A stretch of 9,748 nucleotides of DNA from CAYMPW01 sp964558505. GTDB lineage: Archaea; Thermoplasmatota; Thermoplasmata; Methanomassiliicoccales; Methanomethylophilaceae. A program made the translations under genes and the position numbers. Positions 1 to 5,778 of the stretch are shown one piece after another. The notes below the pieces were generated by a model that saw only the letters and a program-made list of their open reading frames with translations, was not told where the DNA came from and did no database searches. The first letter of the stretch is position 1. Each line of letters begins with the position of its first letter. The stretch spans positions 1-9,748 of the forward strand of contig CAZLEI010000038.1 of NCBI GenBank assembly GCA_964558505.1. The letters are read 5' to 3'.

Positions 1-54
1 TATTTATTTCGTATAATATTCTTTGACTACAACAAACAGATTACTCCCACTCAC

Positions 55-63
55 TTTTAATAA
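55..63 (+). promoter_or_regulatory. TATA box of the cysK operon
   Basis: TTTTAATAA is an archaeal TATA-like element centred 27-28 bp before the cysK start codon at 87. That spacing puts the transcription start at or within a few bases of the ATG, so the mRNA may be leaderless. The GTGAAG at 79-84 is only a weak Shine-Dalgarno candidate. The AT-rich stretch at 1-30 may belong to a gene outside the window. Confidence 0.55.
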
Positions 64-86
64 GACGGACCAACTTCCGTGAAGAC

Positions 87-992
87 ATGACAGTATTCGA
101 CAGCATACTGGACGCCGTCGGCGGGACTCCGCTGGTCAGGCTGAACAGGATCGCTCCCGCGGGTGCGACCGTATACGTTAAACCCGAGAGCTTCAACCCT
201 GCCGGGTCCATCAAGGACCGCGCCGTCCTGTCGATGGTCAACGACGCAGAGGCACGCGGGGTATTGAAGGCCGGCGGATCCATAGTCGAGCCCACCTCCG
301 GGAACACCGGCATCGCCATCGCCATGGTGGCGGCGGCACGCGGATACAAGGCGATCCTCGTCATGCCCGACACCATGTCCAAGGAGCGCATCTCGTTCAT
401 CAGGGCCTACGGTGCCGAGGTCGTGCTGACCCCGGGCGCCGAGGGGATGGCCGGTTCCGTCAGGAAAGCAGAGCAGATATCCGCGGAGACGGGCGCGTTC
501 CTGCCGTACCAGTTCGACAACCCCGCCAACAAGGCGATACACAGGACGACCACCGGCAGGGAGATACTGGCCGACCTGCCGGATGTGGACGCCGTGTTCG
601 GTGGCATAGGGTCCGCAGGCACCATCGTCGGCATAGGGATGGCATTCAGGGATGTGGGATCCAAAGCCGAGGTCGTCGGCATCGAACCCGCGGAGAGTCC
701 CCTCCTCACCGAGGGCAGGGCAGGCCCGCACAAGATACAGGGCATCGGCGCCAACTTCGTCCCGGGGAACTACGACGCGGACTGCATAACGCGCATCGTC
801 AAAGTGAAGGGCGACGATGCGATCGCCATGACGCGCAGGCTATCGAGGGAGGAGGGCATATTCGCAGGCATCTCCTCCGGCGCGGCGGTGGCTGCCGCCT
901 TGGAGTACGCCAAGAACAATAAGAACAAGAAGGTCGTTGCCATCCTGCCAGACGGCGGCGACAGGTACCTCAGCACAGGTATCTTCGACTGA
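87..992 (+). CDS. cysK: Cysteine synthase (O-acetylserine sulfhydrylase)
   Basis: A 301-residue fold-type II PLP enzyme that makes cysteine from O-acetylserine and sulfide in the cytoplasm. Family landmarks are all present: the PLP lysine K43 in the motif SIKDR, the substrate loop TSGNTGI at 70-76, QFDNPAN at 142-148, the phosphate-binding loop GGIGSAGT at 172-179, HKIQGIG at 215-221 and LPDGGDRYLST at 288-297. HKIQGIG and the C-terminal LPD motif point to CysK/CysM rather than threonine dehydratase or cystathionine beta-synthase, and the length is normal for a single-domain CysK. It is the first gene of an operon, 20 bp before metA, with a TATA box at about -27. No serine acetyltransferase (cysE) is visible here, so the source of O-acetylserine lies elsewhere. 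Use of a different activated serine or homoserine cannot be excluded from sequence alone. Confidence 0.93.
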   Translation: MTVFDSILDAVGGTPLVRLNRIAPAGATVYVKPESFNPAGSIKDRAVLSMVNDAEARGVLKAGGSIVEPTSGNTGIAIAMVAAARGYKAILVMPDTMSKERISFIRAYGAEVVLTPGAEGMAGSVRKAEQISAETGAFLPYQFDNPANKAIHRTTTGREILADLPDVDAVFGGIGSAGTIVGIGMAFRDVGSKAEVVGIEPAESPLLTEGRAGPHKIQGIGANFVPGNYDADCITRIVKVKGDDAIAMTRRLSREEGIFAGISSGAAVAAALEYAKNNKNKKVVAILPDGGDRYLSTGIFD

Positions 993-1000
993 ACGTCAAG

Positions 1001-1005
1001 GGTGG
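1001..1005 (+). promoter_or_regulatory. Shine-Dalgarno site of metA
   Basis: GGTGG lies 7 nt before the ATG at 1013. It matches the archaeal anti-Shine-Dalgarno sequence and fixes the metA start inside the cysK-metA transcript. Confidence 0.6.
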
Positions 1006-1012
1006 TTTCCGA

Positions 1013-1933
1013 ATGCCGATAACAGTACCAGACGATCTCCCGGCGATATCGACCCTCGAGAGCGAGAACATCTTCGTGATGAACGAGCATCGGGCGACAC
1101 ATCAAGATATCCGCCCGCTGAACATACTCTTCATGAACCTCATGCCCACGAAGGTGGAGACCGAGACGCAGATCATGCGCCTGCTCAGCAACAGCCCCCT
1201 CCAGGTGGACATCGACCTCCTGCAGGCAGCCAGTCACGAGTCCAAGAACACGTCCAAGGAGTACCTTGAGCGTTTCTACACCACGTTCGACGAGGTCAAG
1301 AGCAGGAAGTACGACGGTCTGATAATCACGGGCGCACCGGTGGAGACCATCCCGTTCGAGGAGGTCGACTATTGGGGCGAGCTCTGCGAGATCATGGAAT
1401 GGTCCAAGACCAACGTCTGCTCCACGATGCACATATGCTGGGGGGCGCAGGCCGGTCTGTACTACCACTACGGCATCCCCAAATACCAGTTGGCCACGAA
1501 GATCTCGGGGATATTCCCCCACAGGCAGTGCGAGGAGAACGAGCCCTTGCTCAGAGGATTCGACGACATCTTCAACATGCCCCATTCCCGCAACACGGAG
1601 GTCAGGGCATCGGACATCAAGATGAATCCGCACCTCCATATCCTGGCCAGCTCCAACGAGGTCGGGGTGGCGATAGTCGCCTCGGAATCCAGGCAGATCT
1701 TCGTCATCGGCCATCTGGAATATGACAAAGGCACCTTGGCCTCCGAATACGACCGCGACACCGACCGCGGCATGAACCCCCACGTGCCCACACATTACTT
1801 CCCCAACGACGATCCCCGCATGGAGCCCAACATGATGTGGCGGAGCCATGCGAACCTGCTGTTCATGAACTGGCTCAACTACTATGTCTACCAGCAGACC
1901 CCGTTCGACATCAACATGATCGGGAGGGAATGA
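1013..1933 (+). CDS. metA: Homoserine O-acetyltransferase (MetA family)
   Basis: A 306-residue MetA-family enzyme that acylates homoserine, the committing step of methionine synthesis. The catalytic cysteine is C142 (ICWGAQAG), and the His and Glu of the triad are H234 and E236 in GHLEYDKG. The numbering is almost the same as in the E. coli enzyme. The acyl-CoA specificity position carries glutamate (E111, in TGAPVET); in characterised members Glu there means acetyl-CoA and Gly means succinyl-CoA, so acetyl transfer is predicted although the family is often labelled succinyltransferase. The fold is unrelated to MetX. The gene follows cysK by 20 bp with a GGTGG ribosome site and is followed at once by ridA, consistent with one sulfur amino-acid operon. 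No O-acetylhomoserine sulfhydrylase (MetY/MetZ type) is in the window. Confidence 0.92.
   Translation: MPITVPDDLPAISTLESENIFVMNEHRATHQDIRPLNILFMNLMPTKVETETQIMRLLSNSPLQVDIDLLQAASHESKNTSKEYLERFYTTFDEVKSRKYDGLIITGAPVETIPFEEVDYWGELCEIMEWSKTNVCSTMHICWGAQAGLYYHYGIPKYQLATKISGIFPHRQCEENEPLLRGFDDIFNMPHSRNTEVRASDIKMNPHLHILASSNEVGVAIVASESRQIFVIGHLEYDKGTLASEYDRDTDRGMNPHVPTHYFPNDDPRMEPNMMWRSHANLLFMNWLNYYVYQQTPFDINMIGRE
1922..1927 (+). promoter_or_regulatory. Shine-Dalgarno site that decides the ridA start
   Basis: GGGAGG sits inside the last codons of metA, 8 nt before the ATG at 1936 but only 2 nt before an in-frame ATG at 1930 that overlaps the metA stop. The spacing favours 1936. Confidence 0.55.
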
Positions 1934-1935
1934 TC

Positions 1936-2307
1936 ATGGAGCGCGTGTGCACAGAGAGGGCCCCGGCCGCGGCCGGGCCCTACTCCCAGGCCGTGAAGGC
2001 GGGCAGCATGCTGTTCGTATCAGGACAGATACCCGTGGACCCGGTCACCGGGTCCGTCCCGGCAGGCAACGCGGCACAGGCCAGGCAGGCCTTGGAGAAT
2101 CTGAGGTCCGTCGTGGAAGCGTCGGGCATGAGCATGGCCGATGTTGTCAGGGTCACGGTGTTCCTCACGGACATGGGCGCGTTCCCGGAGGTCAATTCGG
2201 TTTACGGGGAGTTCTTCTCGGAACCGTATCCGTCCAGAAGCTGTGTCGGCGTATCGGCGTTGCCCAAGGGCGTATCCGTCGAGATAGACGCCATCGCCAT
2301 TCACTGA
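1936..2307 (+). CDS. ridA: RidA family 2-iminobutanoate/2-iminopropanoate deaminase
   Basis: A 123-residue YjgF/YER057c/UK114-family protein. RidA hydrolyses reactive enamine/imine intermediates such as 2-aminoacrylate, which escape from PLP enzymes that eliminate from serine, cysteine or O-acetylserine, and so protects other PLP enzymes. The family signature is intact: GPYSQAV at 14-20, FVSGQIP at 27-33, the substrate-binding arginine R101 in PSRSCVGV, and E116 in VEIDAIAIH. Family members act as trimers. A short gap after metA and a shared transcript with cysK fit a housekeeping role, since CysK forms aminoacrylate as a bound intermediate. A start two codons earlier (1930) is possible. The 3' end overlaps the convergent radical SAM gene by 7 bp. 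Confidence 0.92.
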   Translation: MERVCTERAPAAAGPYSQAVKAGSMLFVSGQIPVDPVTGSVPAGNAAQARQALENLRSVVEASGMSMADVVRVTVFLTDMGAFPEVNSVYGEFFSEPYPSRSCVGVSALPKGVSVEIDAIAIH

Positions 2308-3440
2308 CCCTTCACTTTCGGGTTCACGAGCTTGCCCACGATGGCATCGCGGACGTACCTGTTGTAGTCGGACAGGTCCGGCTTCTCCTCCATGATCGCA
2401 TCCACTGCTCCCTTGACATGTGTGAAGACGGCCTTGTATATCTCGCATGAGGGATTCCCGTTGTTCTCGATGCCGCCTTCGAAATGGGCGTCGATGCTGC
2501 ACCCTCCGTTGCAGTTGTCGTATATGACGCACAGCTTGCATTTCTCCCGGCGCTCGACCGATCCTATGAGTATCTTGCGGAACCCTTCGGTCCTGAAAGC
2601 GTCCGAGAGGTTCTTCACATCGGATATGTTGCACAGGCAGTAATCCTCGGGACATGATTTGCCGCATGGATAAAGCGTGCCGTCGGGATATATCGAAAGC
2701 CACTTCGTCAGGCACGATGAATGGGCGCAATCTGATTCCTGAGGCTCTCCGAGAGCGGACAGGATGTAAAGGTAATGGGGTATCAGAGCAGTCTCGGATC
2801 CTGAATCCGTGAGCCATCTGTCGAACGTCCTGATGCTCGCTTCAGCATAGGCACGTGGATCGGGGACCGTTTCCGGCCTTGTGCACCCCACGCAGGCCAC
2901 CGGCGAGAACGAGGCGTTTATGCCGCGGGCTGCGAACTCCCCGTAAAGGTCCGTCATGGAACCCTCCACGCCTTCGGCGATGGTGCAGCTGACGGAGAAC
3001 GCGAAACCACGCTTGACCATCATATCGATGTTCTCAGAGACCTCGTCACCCTTCTCGCGCAGGACGCTGTCCATGGAACCTTCGTAGGACACGCCGACGT
3101 TTATCTTCCGGTCCTTGCAGAAACTCATGAACTTCTTGTCCGCCAACAGCCCGTTGGTCTGCACTGTGTTGATGACACGGTGGGAATCCTTCCCGAAGTA
3201 CTCGTCCTGGAGGGACATCGCCTTCTTCAGGAAATCGACGCCCATGAGAAGCGGCTCGCCGCCATGCCATATGAACCATACGGACTCGTACTCGCGGGAC
3301 GCCAAGGATATCAGGCGCTCCAATGTGGCATACGACATCCTGCCTTCGGAGGAGAGCTCCCCTTCGGATTGATAGCAGTGCCTGCAACGCATGTTGCAAG
3401 CCAGGGTGGGCTTGACGATTATAGAAATAAACGGCCTCAT
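2301..3440 (-). CDS. Radical SAM/SPASM peptide-modifying enzyme (putative RiPP maturase)
   Basis: A 379-residue radical SAM enzyme. The N-terminal part holds the SAM-cluster motif C15-x3-C19-x2-C22, followed by the GGEP motif at 60-63 and QTNG at 94-97. The C-terminal SPASM domain is canonical: C243-x10-G254-x4-C259, then C301-x2-C304-x5-C310-x3-C314-x17-C332, enough to bind two auxiliary iron-sulfur clusters. Extra cysteines at 263, 268 and 270 lie in the SPASM gap. The overall plan is that of anaerobic sulfatase-maturating enzymes and of sactipeptide/ranthipeptide maturases. No sulfatase is present. The gene immediately upstream, 18 bp away on the same strand, encodes a small peptide with eleven cysteines, so peptide modification (for example a cysteine thioether crosslink) is the preferred inference. 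The ATG at 3440 is preceded by a weak AGGT element. The actual product and chemistry are unknown. Confidence 0.85.
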   Translation of the reverse strand: MRPFISIIVKPTLACNMRCRHCYQSEGELSSEGRMSYATLERLISLASREYESVWFIWHGGEPLLMGVDFLKKAMSLQDEYFGKDSHRVINTVQTNGLLADKKFMSFCKDRKINVGVSYEGSMDSVLREKGDEVSENIDMMVKRGFAFSVSCTIAEGVEGSMTDLYGEFAARGINASFSPVACVGCTRPETVPDPRAYAEASIRTFDRWLTDSGSETALIPHYLYILSALGEPQESDCAHSSCLTKWLSIYPDGTLYPCGKSCPEDYCLCNISDVKNLSDAFRTEGFRKILIGSVERREKCKLCVIYDNCNGGCSIDAHFEGGIENNGNPSCEIYKAVFTHVKGAVDAIMEEKPDLSDYNRYVRDAIVGKLVNPKVKGQ

Positions 3441-3458
3441 CTCAGACCTTTAACAGGC

Positions 3459-3755
3459 TCAGAACGGCCAGTAAGTCCAGACACCGCCGAAACCGTGAGT
3501 GACGTAGCAGCAGCATATGCAGCCGCCGACGAGGACCAGGACACAGAGTGCACCGCACTTCTTGTCGCAACAATCGTCAGTGCAGCAGGAATAGCTGTCG
3601 GAACAGGGCGTGTTGCCATCGTGGGGACCTTTGTCCACGCGCTGCTCGTGGTTGTTAGGCTCTTTCGCTGCGTTAGCAAGAACTGTGAATGCTCCGACGG
3701 ACTGGCTCATGTAAATGCCGGTCAGGTCATCAATAGAGTGTGCACCGTTTGACAT
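3459..3755 (-). CDS. Cysteine-rich RiPP precursor candidate
   Basis: A 98-residue peptide from the ATG at 3755, chosen because AGGTGA (3761-3766 on this strand) ends 5 nt before it; a GTG three codons upstream is less likely. Residues 1-50 contain no cysteine and read as a leader (an IDDLTG segment, then SVGAFTV). Residues 51-83 carry eleven cysteines at 51, 57, 58, 62, 63, 67, 71, 79, 81, 82 and 83, including CC-x3-CC-x3-C-x3-C spacing and a terminal GGCICCC cluster. The last 15 residues have no cysteine and are Gly- and aromatic-rich, ending in WTYWPF. The pattern, together with the SPASM maturase 18 bp downstream, suggests a precursor whose cysteines are crosslinked. I do not recognise a named precursor family. 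Alternative: residues 68-86 are hydrophobic (GALCVLVLVGG), so it could be a cysteine-rich membrane-anchored protein. No transporter or dedicated protease is seen nearby. Confidence 0.72.
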   Translation of the reverse strand: MSNGAHSIDDLTGIYMSQSVGAFTVLANAAKEPNNHEQRVDKGPHDGNTPCSDSYSCCTDDCCDKKCGALCVLVLVGGCICCCYVTHGFGGVWTYWPF

Positions 3756-3760
3756 GGATT

Positions 3761-3766
3761 TCACCT
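3761..3766 (-). promoter_or_regulatory. Shine-Dalgarno site of the cysteine-rich peptide gene
   Basis: Read on the minus strand this is AGGTGA, a near-perfect complement to the archaeal 16S rRNA 3' end. It lies 5 nt before the ATG at 3755 and decides that start over the GTG at 3764, which it would overlap. Confidence 0.65.
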
Positions 3767-3807
3767 ACCGATGCATCCAGCACCGGATTGTTCCGCGTAC
3801 CCTTTGA

Positions 3808-3817
3808 AAATATTTAA
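3808..3817. promoter_or_regulatory. Divergent TATA region between the RiPP pair and the DUF5685 gene
   Basis: AAATATTTAA, containing the perfect palindrome AAATATTT (3808-3815), is the only AT-rich element between the divergent genes. Read leftwards it sits about 27 bp before a start near 3785, giving a 30-nt leader for the cysteine-rich peptide. Read rightwards it predicts a start near 3834-3839. It could serve both directions. Confidence 0.45.
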
Positions 3818-3847
3818 CTGTTGGCTCCATATCGGAGGATGGATAAT

Positions 3848-4759
3848 ATGTTCGGATACACCGTGCCGCTGTACAGCAGGCTGCCAGCATCGGATATGCG
3901 CGCCTACAGGCAGTACTACTGCGAAGGGTGCCATCAGCTGAAGCGCGGATACGGCCTGGTGAGCACGGCCGCGGTGAATTACGACATGACGTTCAACACC
4001 ATCGTCCTGAACTCAGTATCGGAGAACGGATCGCCGTCTCCCGAAGGGGCCAAGGGCAGGATCTGCGTCCTGCGCAGATGCGCCTGCGACACCGAGCTTA
4101 TGAAGCGCATGGCCGGCTACACCGTCCTCCTCACCAAGTGGGAGCTGTACGACGACAAGGTCGACAAGCCCTCGCTGAAGTCCGATATGATCTCCCTCAT
4201 GCTGGGACGGGCGATATCCAAAGCGGAGGCTGAATACCCCGAGGACGACAGAGCGGTCGGGAATGGTTTCGACGACCTTAGACGCCTGGAATCGCAGGGA
4301 TGCACCGATGCGCGCCTCATGGGGCGCACCTTCGGATCCTCGCTCACCGGAGCACTGAAGGACGCCACCGACGCATGGAACGGCGATCTCGACGAGATGT
4401 TCGTCAGCCTCAGCACCCTGGTATACGTCCTGGATGCCGTGGACGACCTGGAGGAAGACTACAGGAACGGAACATACAACCCGTTCCTGCAGGATTGCGA
4501 GCGCTTCATCAACAAGGAGGACTACATCGCCAAGAACATCTATTCCCTGAGCGAGGTCATCAACGGCATCTCCGGGGAGTTGCAGTCCGCCTACGTCAAG
4601 GTCCGCCCTATGATGGTGCGCAACACCGGCATAGCGGACAACGTGATCTACCACGGCCTTCCGGATTCGGCGAAAAGGGTGCTGACCGGACAGAGCGAGG
4701 CCAAGATGAGCCTCAAGAATGCGCTCTCCAGGCGCAGCCTCAGGACCGCTGATATTTAA
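3848..4759 (+). CDS. DUF5685 family protein, possible isoprenoid-synthase-like fold
   Basis: A 303-residue, mostly helical, soluble protein recognised as DUF5685 by its opening MFGYTVPL and the YYCEGC motif (C25-x2-C28), followed by C73, C78 and C80. The start at 3848 is chosen from the family N-terminus and from GGAGG at 3834-3838; an ATG at 3839 is also possible. The function of the family is not established. What I see: DDKVD at 102-106 is a DDxxD motif, and a second acidic stretch at 196-212 (DAVDDLEEDYRNGTYNP) closely resembles the second aspartate-rich motif of squalene/phytoene synthases (RDxxEDxxxGRxYxP). This hints at a diphosphate/Mg-binding helical fold, but that is inference. The gene is divergent from the RiPP-like pair and may share its promoter region. 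Its stop overlaps the end of the convergent cysteine-module gene. Confidence 0.8.
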   Translation: MFGYTVPLYSRLPASDMRAYRQYYCEGCHQLKRGYGLVSTAAVNYDMTFNTIVLNSVSENGSPSPEGAKGRICVLRRCACDTELMKRMAGYTVLLTKWELYDDKVDKPSLKSDMISLMLGRAISKAEAEYPEDDRAVGNGFDDLRRLESQGCTDARLMGRTFGSSLTGALKDATDAWNGDLDEMFVSLSTLVYVLDAVDDLEEDYRNGTYNPFLQDCERFINKEDYIAKNIYSLSEVINGISGELQSAYVKVRPMMVRNTGIADNVIYHGLPDSAKRVLTGQSEAKMSLKNALSRRSLRTADI

Positions 4760-5034
4760 CGCCGGTCGGCGAACGGGTCGTACCCGGTGCAGACGTCCAG
4801 CTCGTCCACGGGCGCGCCCACGAGCCTGCATATGCCTCTGGCACCGTCATGGTTCGAACATGTGCCGCAGAATCCGGGACGGAACCTCTCGCATCCTCCG
4901 GCAGGGTCGACGAGCTCTGACGTCACCGTGCACATCCAGTATTCCTCCGATGCGATGCCGCAGCACAGGGGCATCTCCGATTCATGACGGCAGAACCGGC
5001 ACGATCTGCATATCCCGTAATTCTCGTCGGACAT
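4756..5034 (-). CDS. Small tandem cysteine-module (zinc-ribbon-like) protein
   Basis: A 92-residue acidic cytoplasmic protein of unknown function. Two modules follow the same plan. The first has C9, C12-x2-C15, C24/C25, C35 and C48 followed by ERFRP. The second has C56-x2-C59, C69 and C82 followed by TGYDPF. Each ends in C-x2-(F/Y)-x-P/DP, which suggests two four-cysteine metal sites, most simply zinc. The start at 5034 (MSDENYG) is preferred because a weak TATA-like TGTTTAGT lies about 27 bp upstream; an in-frame ATG at 5058 adds eight residues (MATDITAG) and cannot be ruled out. The longer open frame upstream is antisense to the neighbouring membrane-protein gene and is not credible. The 3' end overlaps the end of the convergent DUF5685 gene. 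Roles in protein-protein or RNA contact are possible but not shown. Confidence 0.68.
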   Translation of the reverse strand: MSDENYGICRSCRFCRHESEMPLCCGIASEEYWMCTVTSELVDPAGGCERFRPGFCGTCSNHDGARGICRLVGAPVDELDVCTGYDPFADRR

Positions 5035-5150
5035 CCCTGCTGTGATGTCCGTGGCCATACTAAACAGATTCGCCGGTGCGACCTGCGGTGCATACAGCTC
5101 CGAGACCGTTGATGCGTACAGTCTGGCTCCTTGATTATTCCCTTCAAAAC

Positions 5151-5160
5151 GGTAAAATAC
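5151..5160 (+). promoter_or_regulatory. TATA box of the first six-helix membrane protein gene
   Basis: GGTAAAATAC, centred about 25 bp before the ATG at 5180, is a plausible archaeal TATA element. There is no Shine-Dalgarno sequence before that ATG, which fits a leaderless transcript. Confidence 0.45.
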
Positions 5161-5179
5161 AACATGCATATGGACAGCC

Positions 5180-5692
5180 ATGGCAGAATACAGCAACGCA
5201 TTTTCTTCGGCAGGATATCTCCTGATCGGCGTTCTAATGACAGTGGTCTCCATGCTCACGCTCATGTCCAGCAGCGTGAACGTCTCAGAAGTGAACGCAT
5301 TCAGGATCTGCGGCGGCATCGGCATGATCACGATCGGCATACTCGTCGCCGCCTTCAAAGGAAGCGCGGTCTCATCGATGGTCATCCTGCTCAACGGAGT
5401 TCTGTTCATCATCGCAGGCGAGATCGCAGTGTCCGCCAGCAGCCCCGTCGTCCTGGCATTCGCGGCGATGTACATCCTCATGGCCGTCATCGCCCTCCTC
5501 TCGAAGGAGAAGTGCACGCTCGTCTGCGCCATGCTGCTCCTCATCGGACTGAACCTGATCGCCAGGTACTGCATCCAACCGGTTGACGGAGTGTACTATG
5601 CCAGCGGCATCCTGTGCATCCTGGCGGCCCTGGTCGCGTTCTACATAGGCATCGCGGTCTCCTCAGAGAAGATAAAGCTCCCGATGTTATGA
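5180..5692 (+). CDS. Six-helix integral membrane protein, distant AceTr-like architecture
   Basis: A 170-residue hydrophobic protein with six predicted membrane segments at about 11-30, 42-59, 64-83, 90-107, 113-130 and 138-160, and no cleavable signal peptide. Charged residues are confined to short loops. Length, helix count and a GGIGMITIGIL...FKG stretch at 45-61 recall the acetate/succinate transporter family (GPR1/FUN34/YaaH), but the diagnostic N-terminal NPAPLGL-type motif is absent, so this is a weak resemblance and not an assignment. A second small six-helix protein with the same layout is encoded at 7521-8096. A TATA-like box at about -25 and no ribosome site suggest leaderless expression. 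The next gene begins 86 bp downstream; a T5 run near 5745-5749 may be a weak terminator. Confidence 0.75.
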   Translation: MAEYSNAFSSAGYLLIGVLMTVVSMLTLMSSSVNVSEVNAFRICGGIGMITIGILVAAFKGSAVSSMVILLNGVLFIIAGEIAVSASSPVVLAFAAMYILMAVIALLSKEKCTLVCAMLLLIGLNLIARYCIQPVDGVYYASGILCILAALVAFYIGIAVSSEKIKLPML

Positions 5693-5766
5693 GACGGGGT
5701 CCGTATGTTCCGCATTCATCATCCCCGTCAGTCCTTCGGAGAGCCTTTTTCAACAGGCAGTGCGAT

Positions 5767-5770
5767 GGAG
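5767..5770 (+). promoter_or_regulatory. Shine-Dalgarno site of the prephenate-dehydratase-like gene
   Basis: GGAG, 8 nt before the ATG at 5779, supports that start over the much earlier in-frame start codons that would overlap the preceding membrane-protein gene. Confidence 0.45.
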
Positions 5771-5778
5771 CGTGCAGG

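Noticed and set aside
770..1849. Long minus-strand open frame antisense to metA
   Set aside because: It is a high-GC shadow of metA, has low-complexity Val/His/Gly-rich translation with no family motif, and metA has intact catalytic residues and a ribosome site.
2301..3440. Anaerobic sulfatase maturase function for the radical SAM enzyme
   Set aside because: The architecture fits, but no sulfatase gene is nearby and a cysteine-rich peptide gene is directly upstream, so a peptide-modifying role is preferred. Not excluded by sequence alone.
3180..3752. Plus-strand open frame opposite the RiPP-like pair
   Set aside because: It spans two antisense genes, lacks a promoter or ribosome site and shows no domain.
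5035..5574. N-terminal extension of the small cysteine-module protein
   Set aside because: The extension is antisense to the six-helix membrane protein and Met/Thr/Ala-rich; a credible start exists at 5034 (or 5058).
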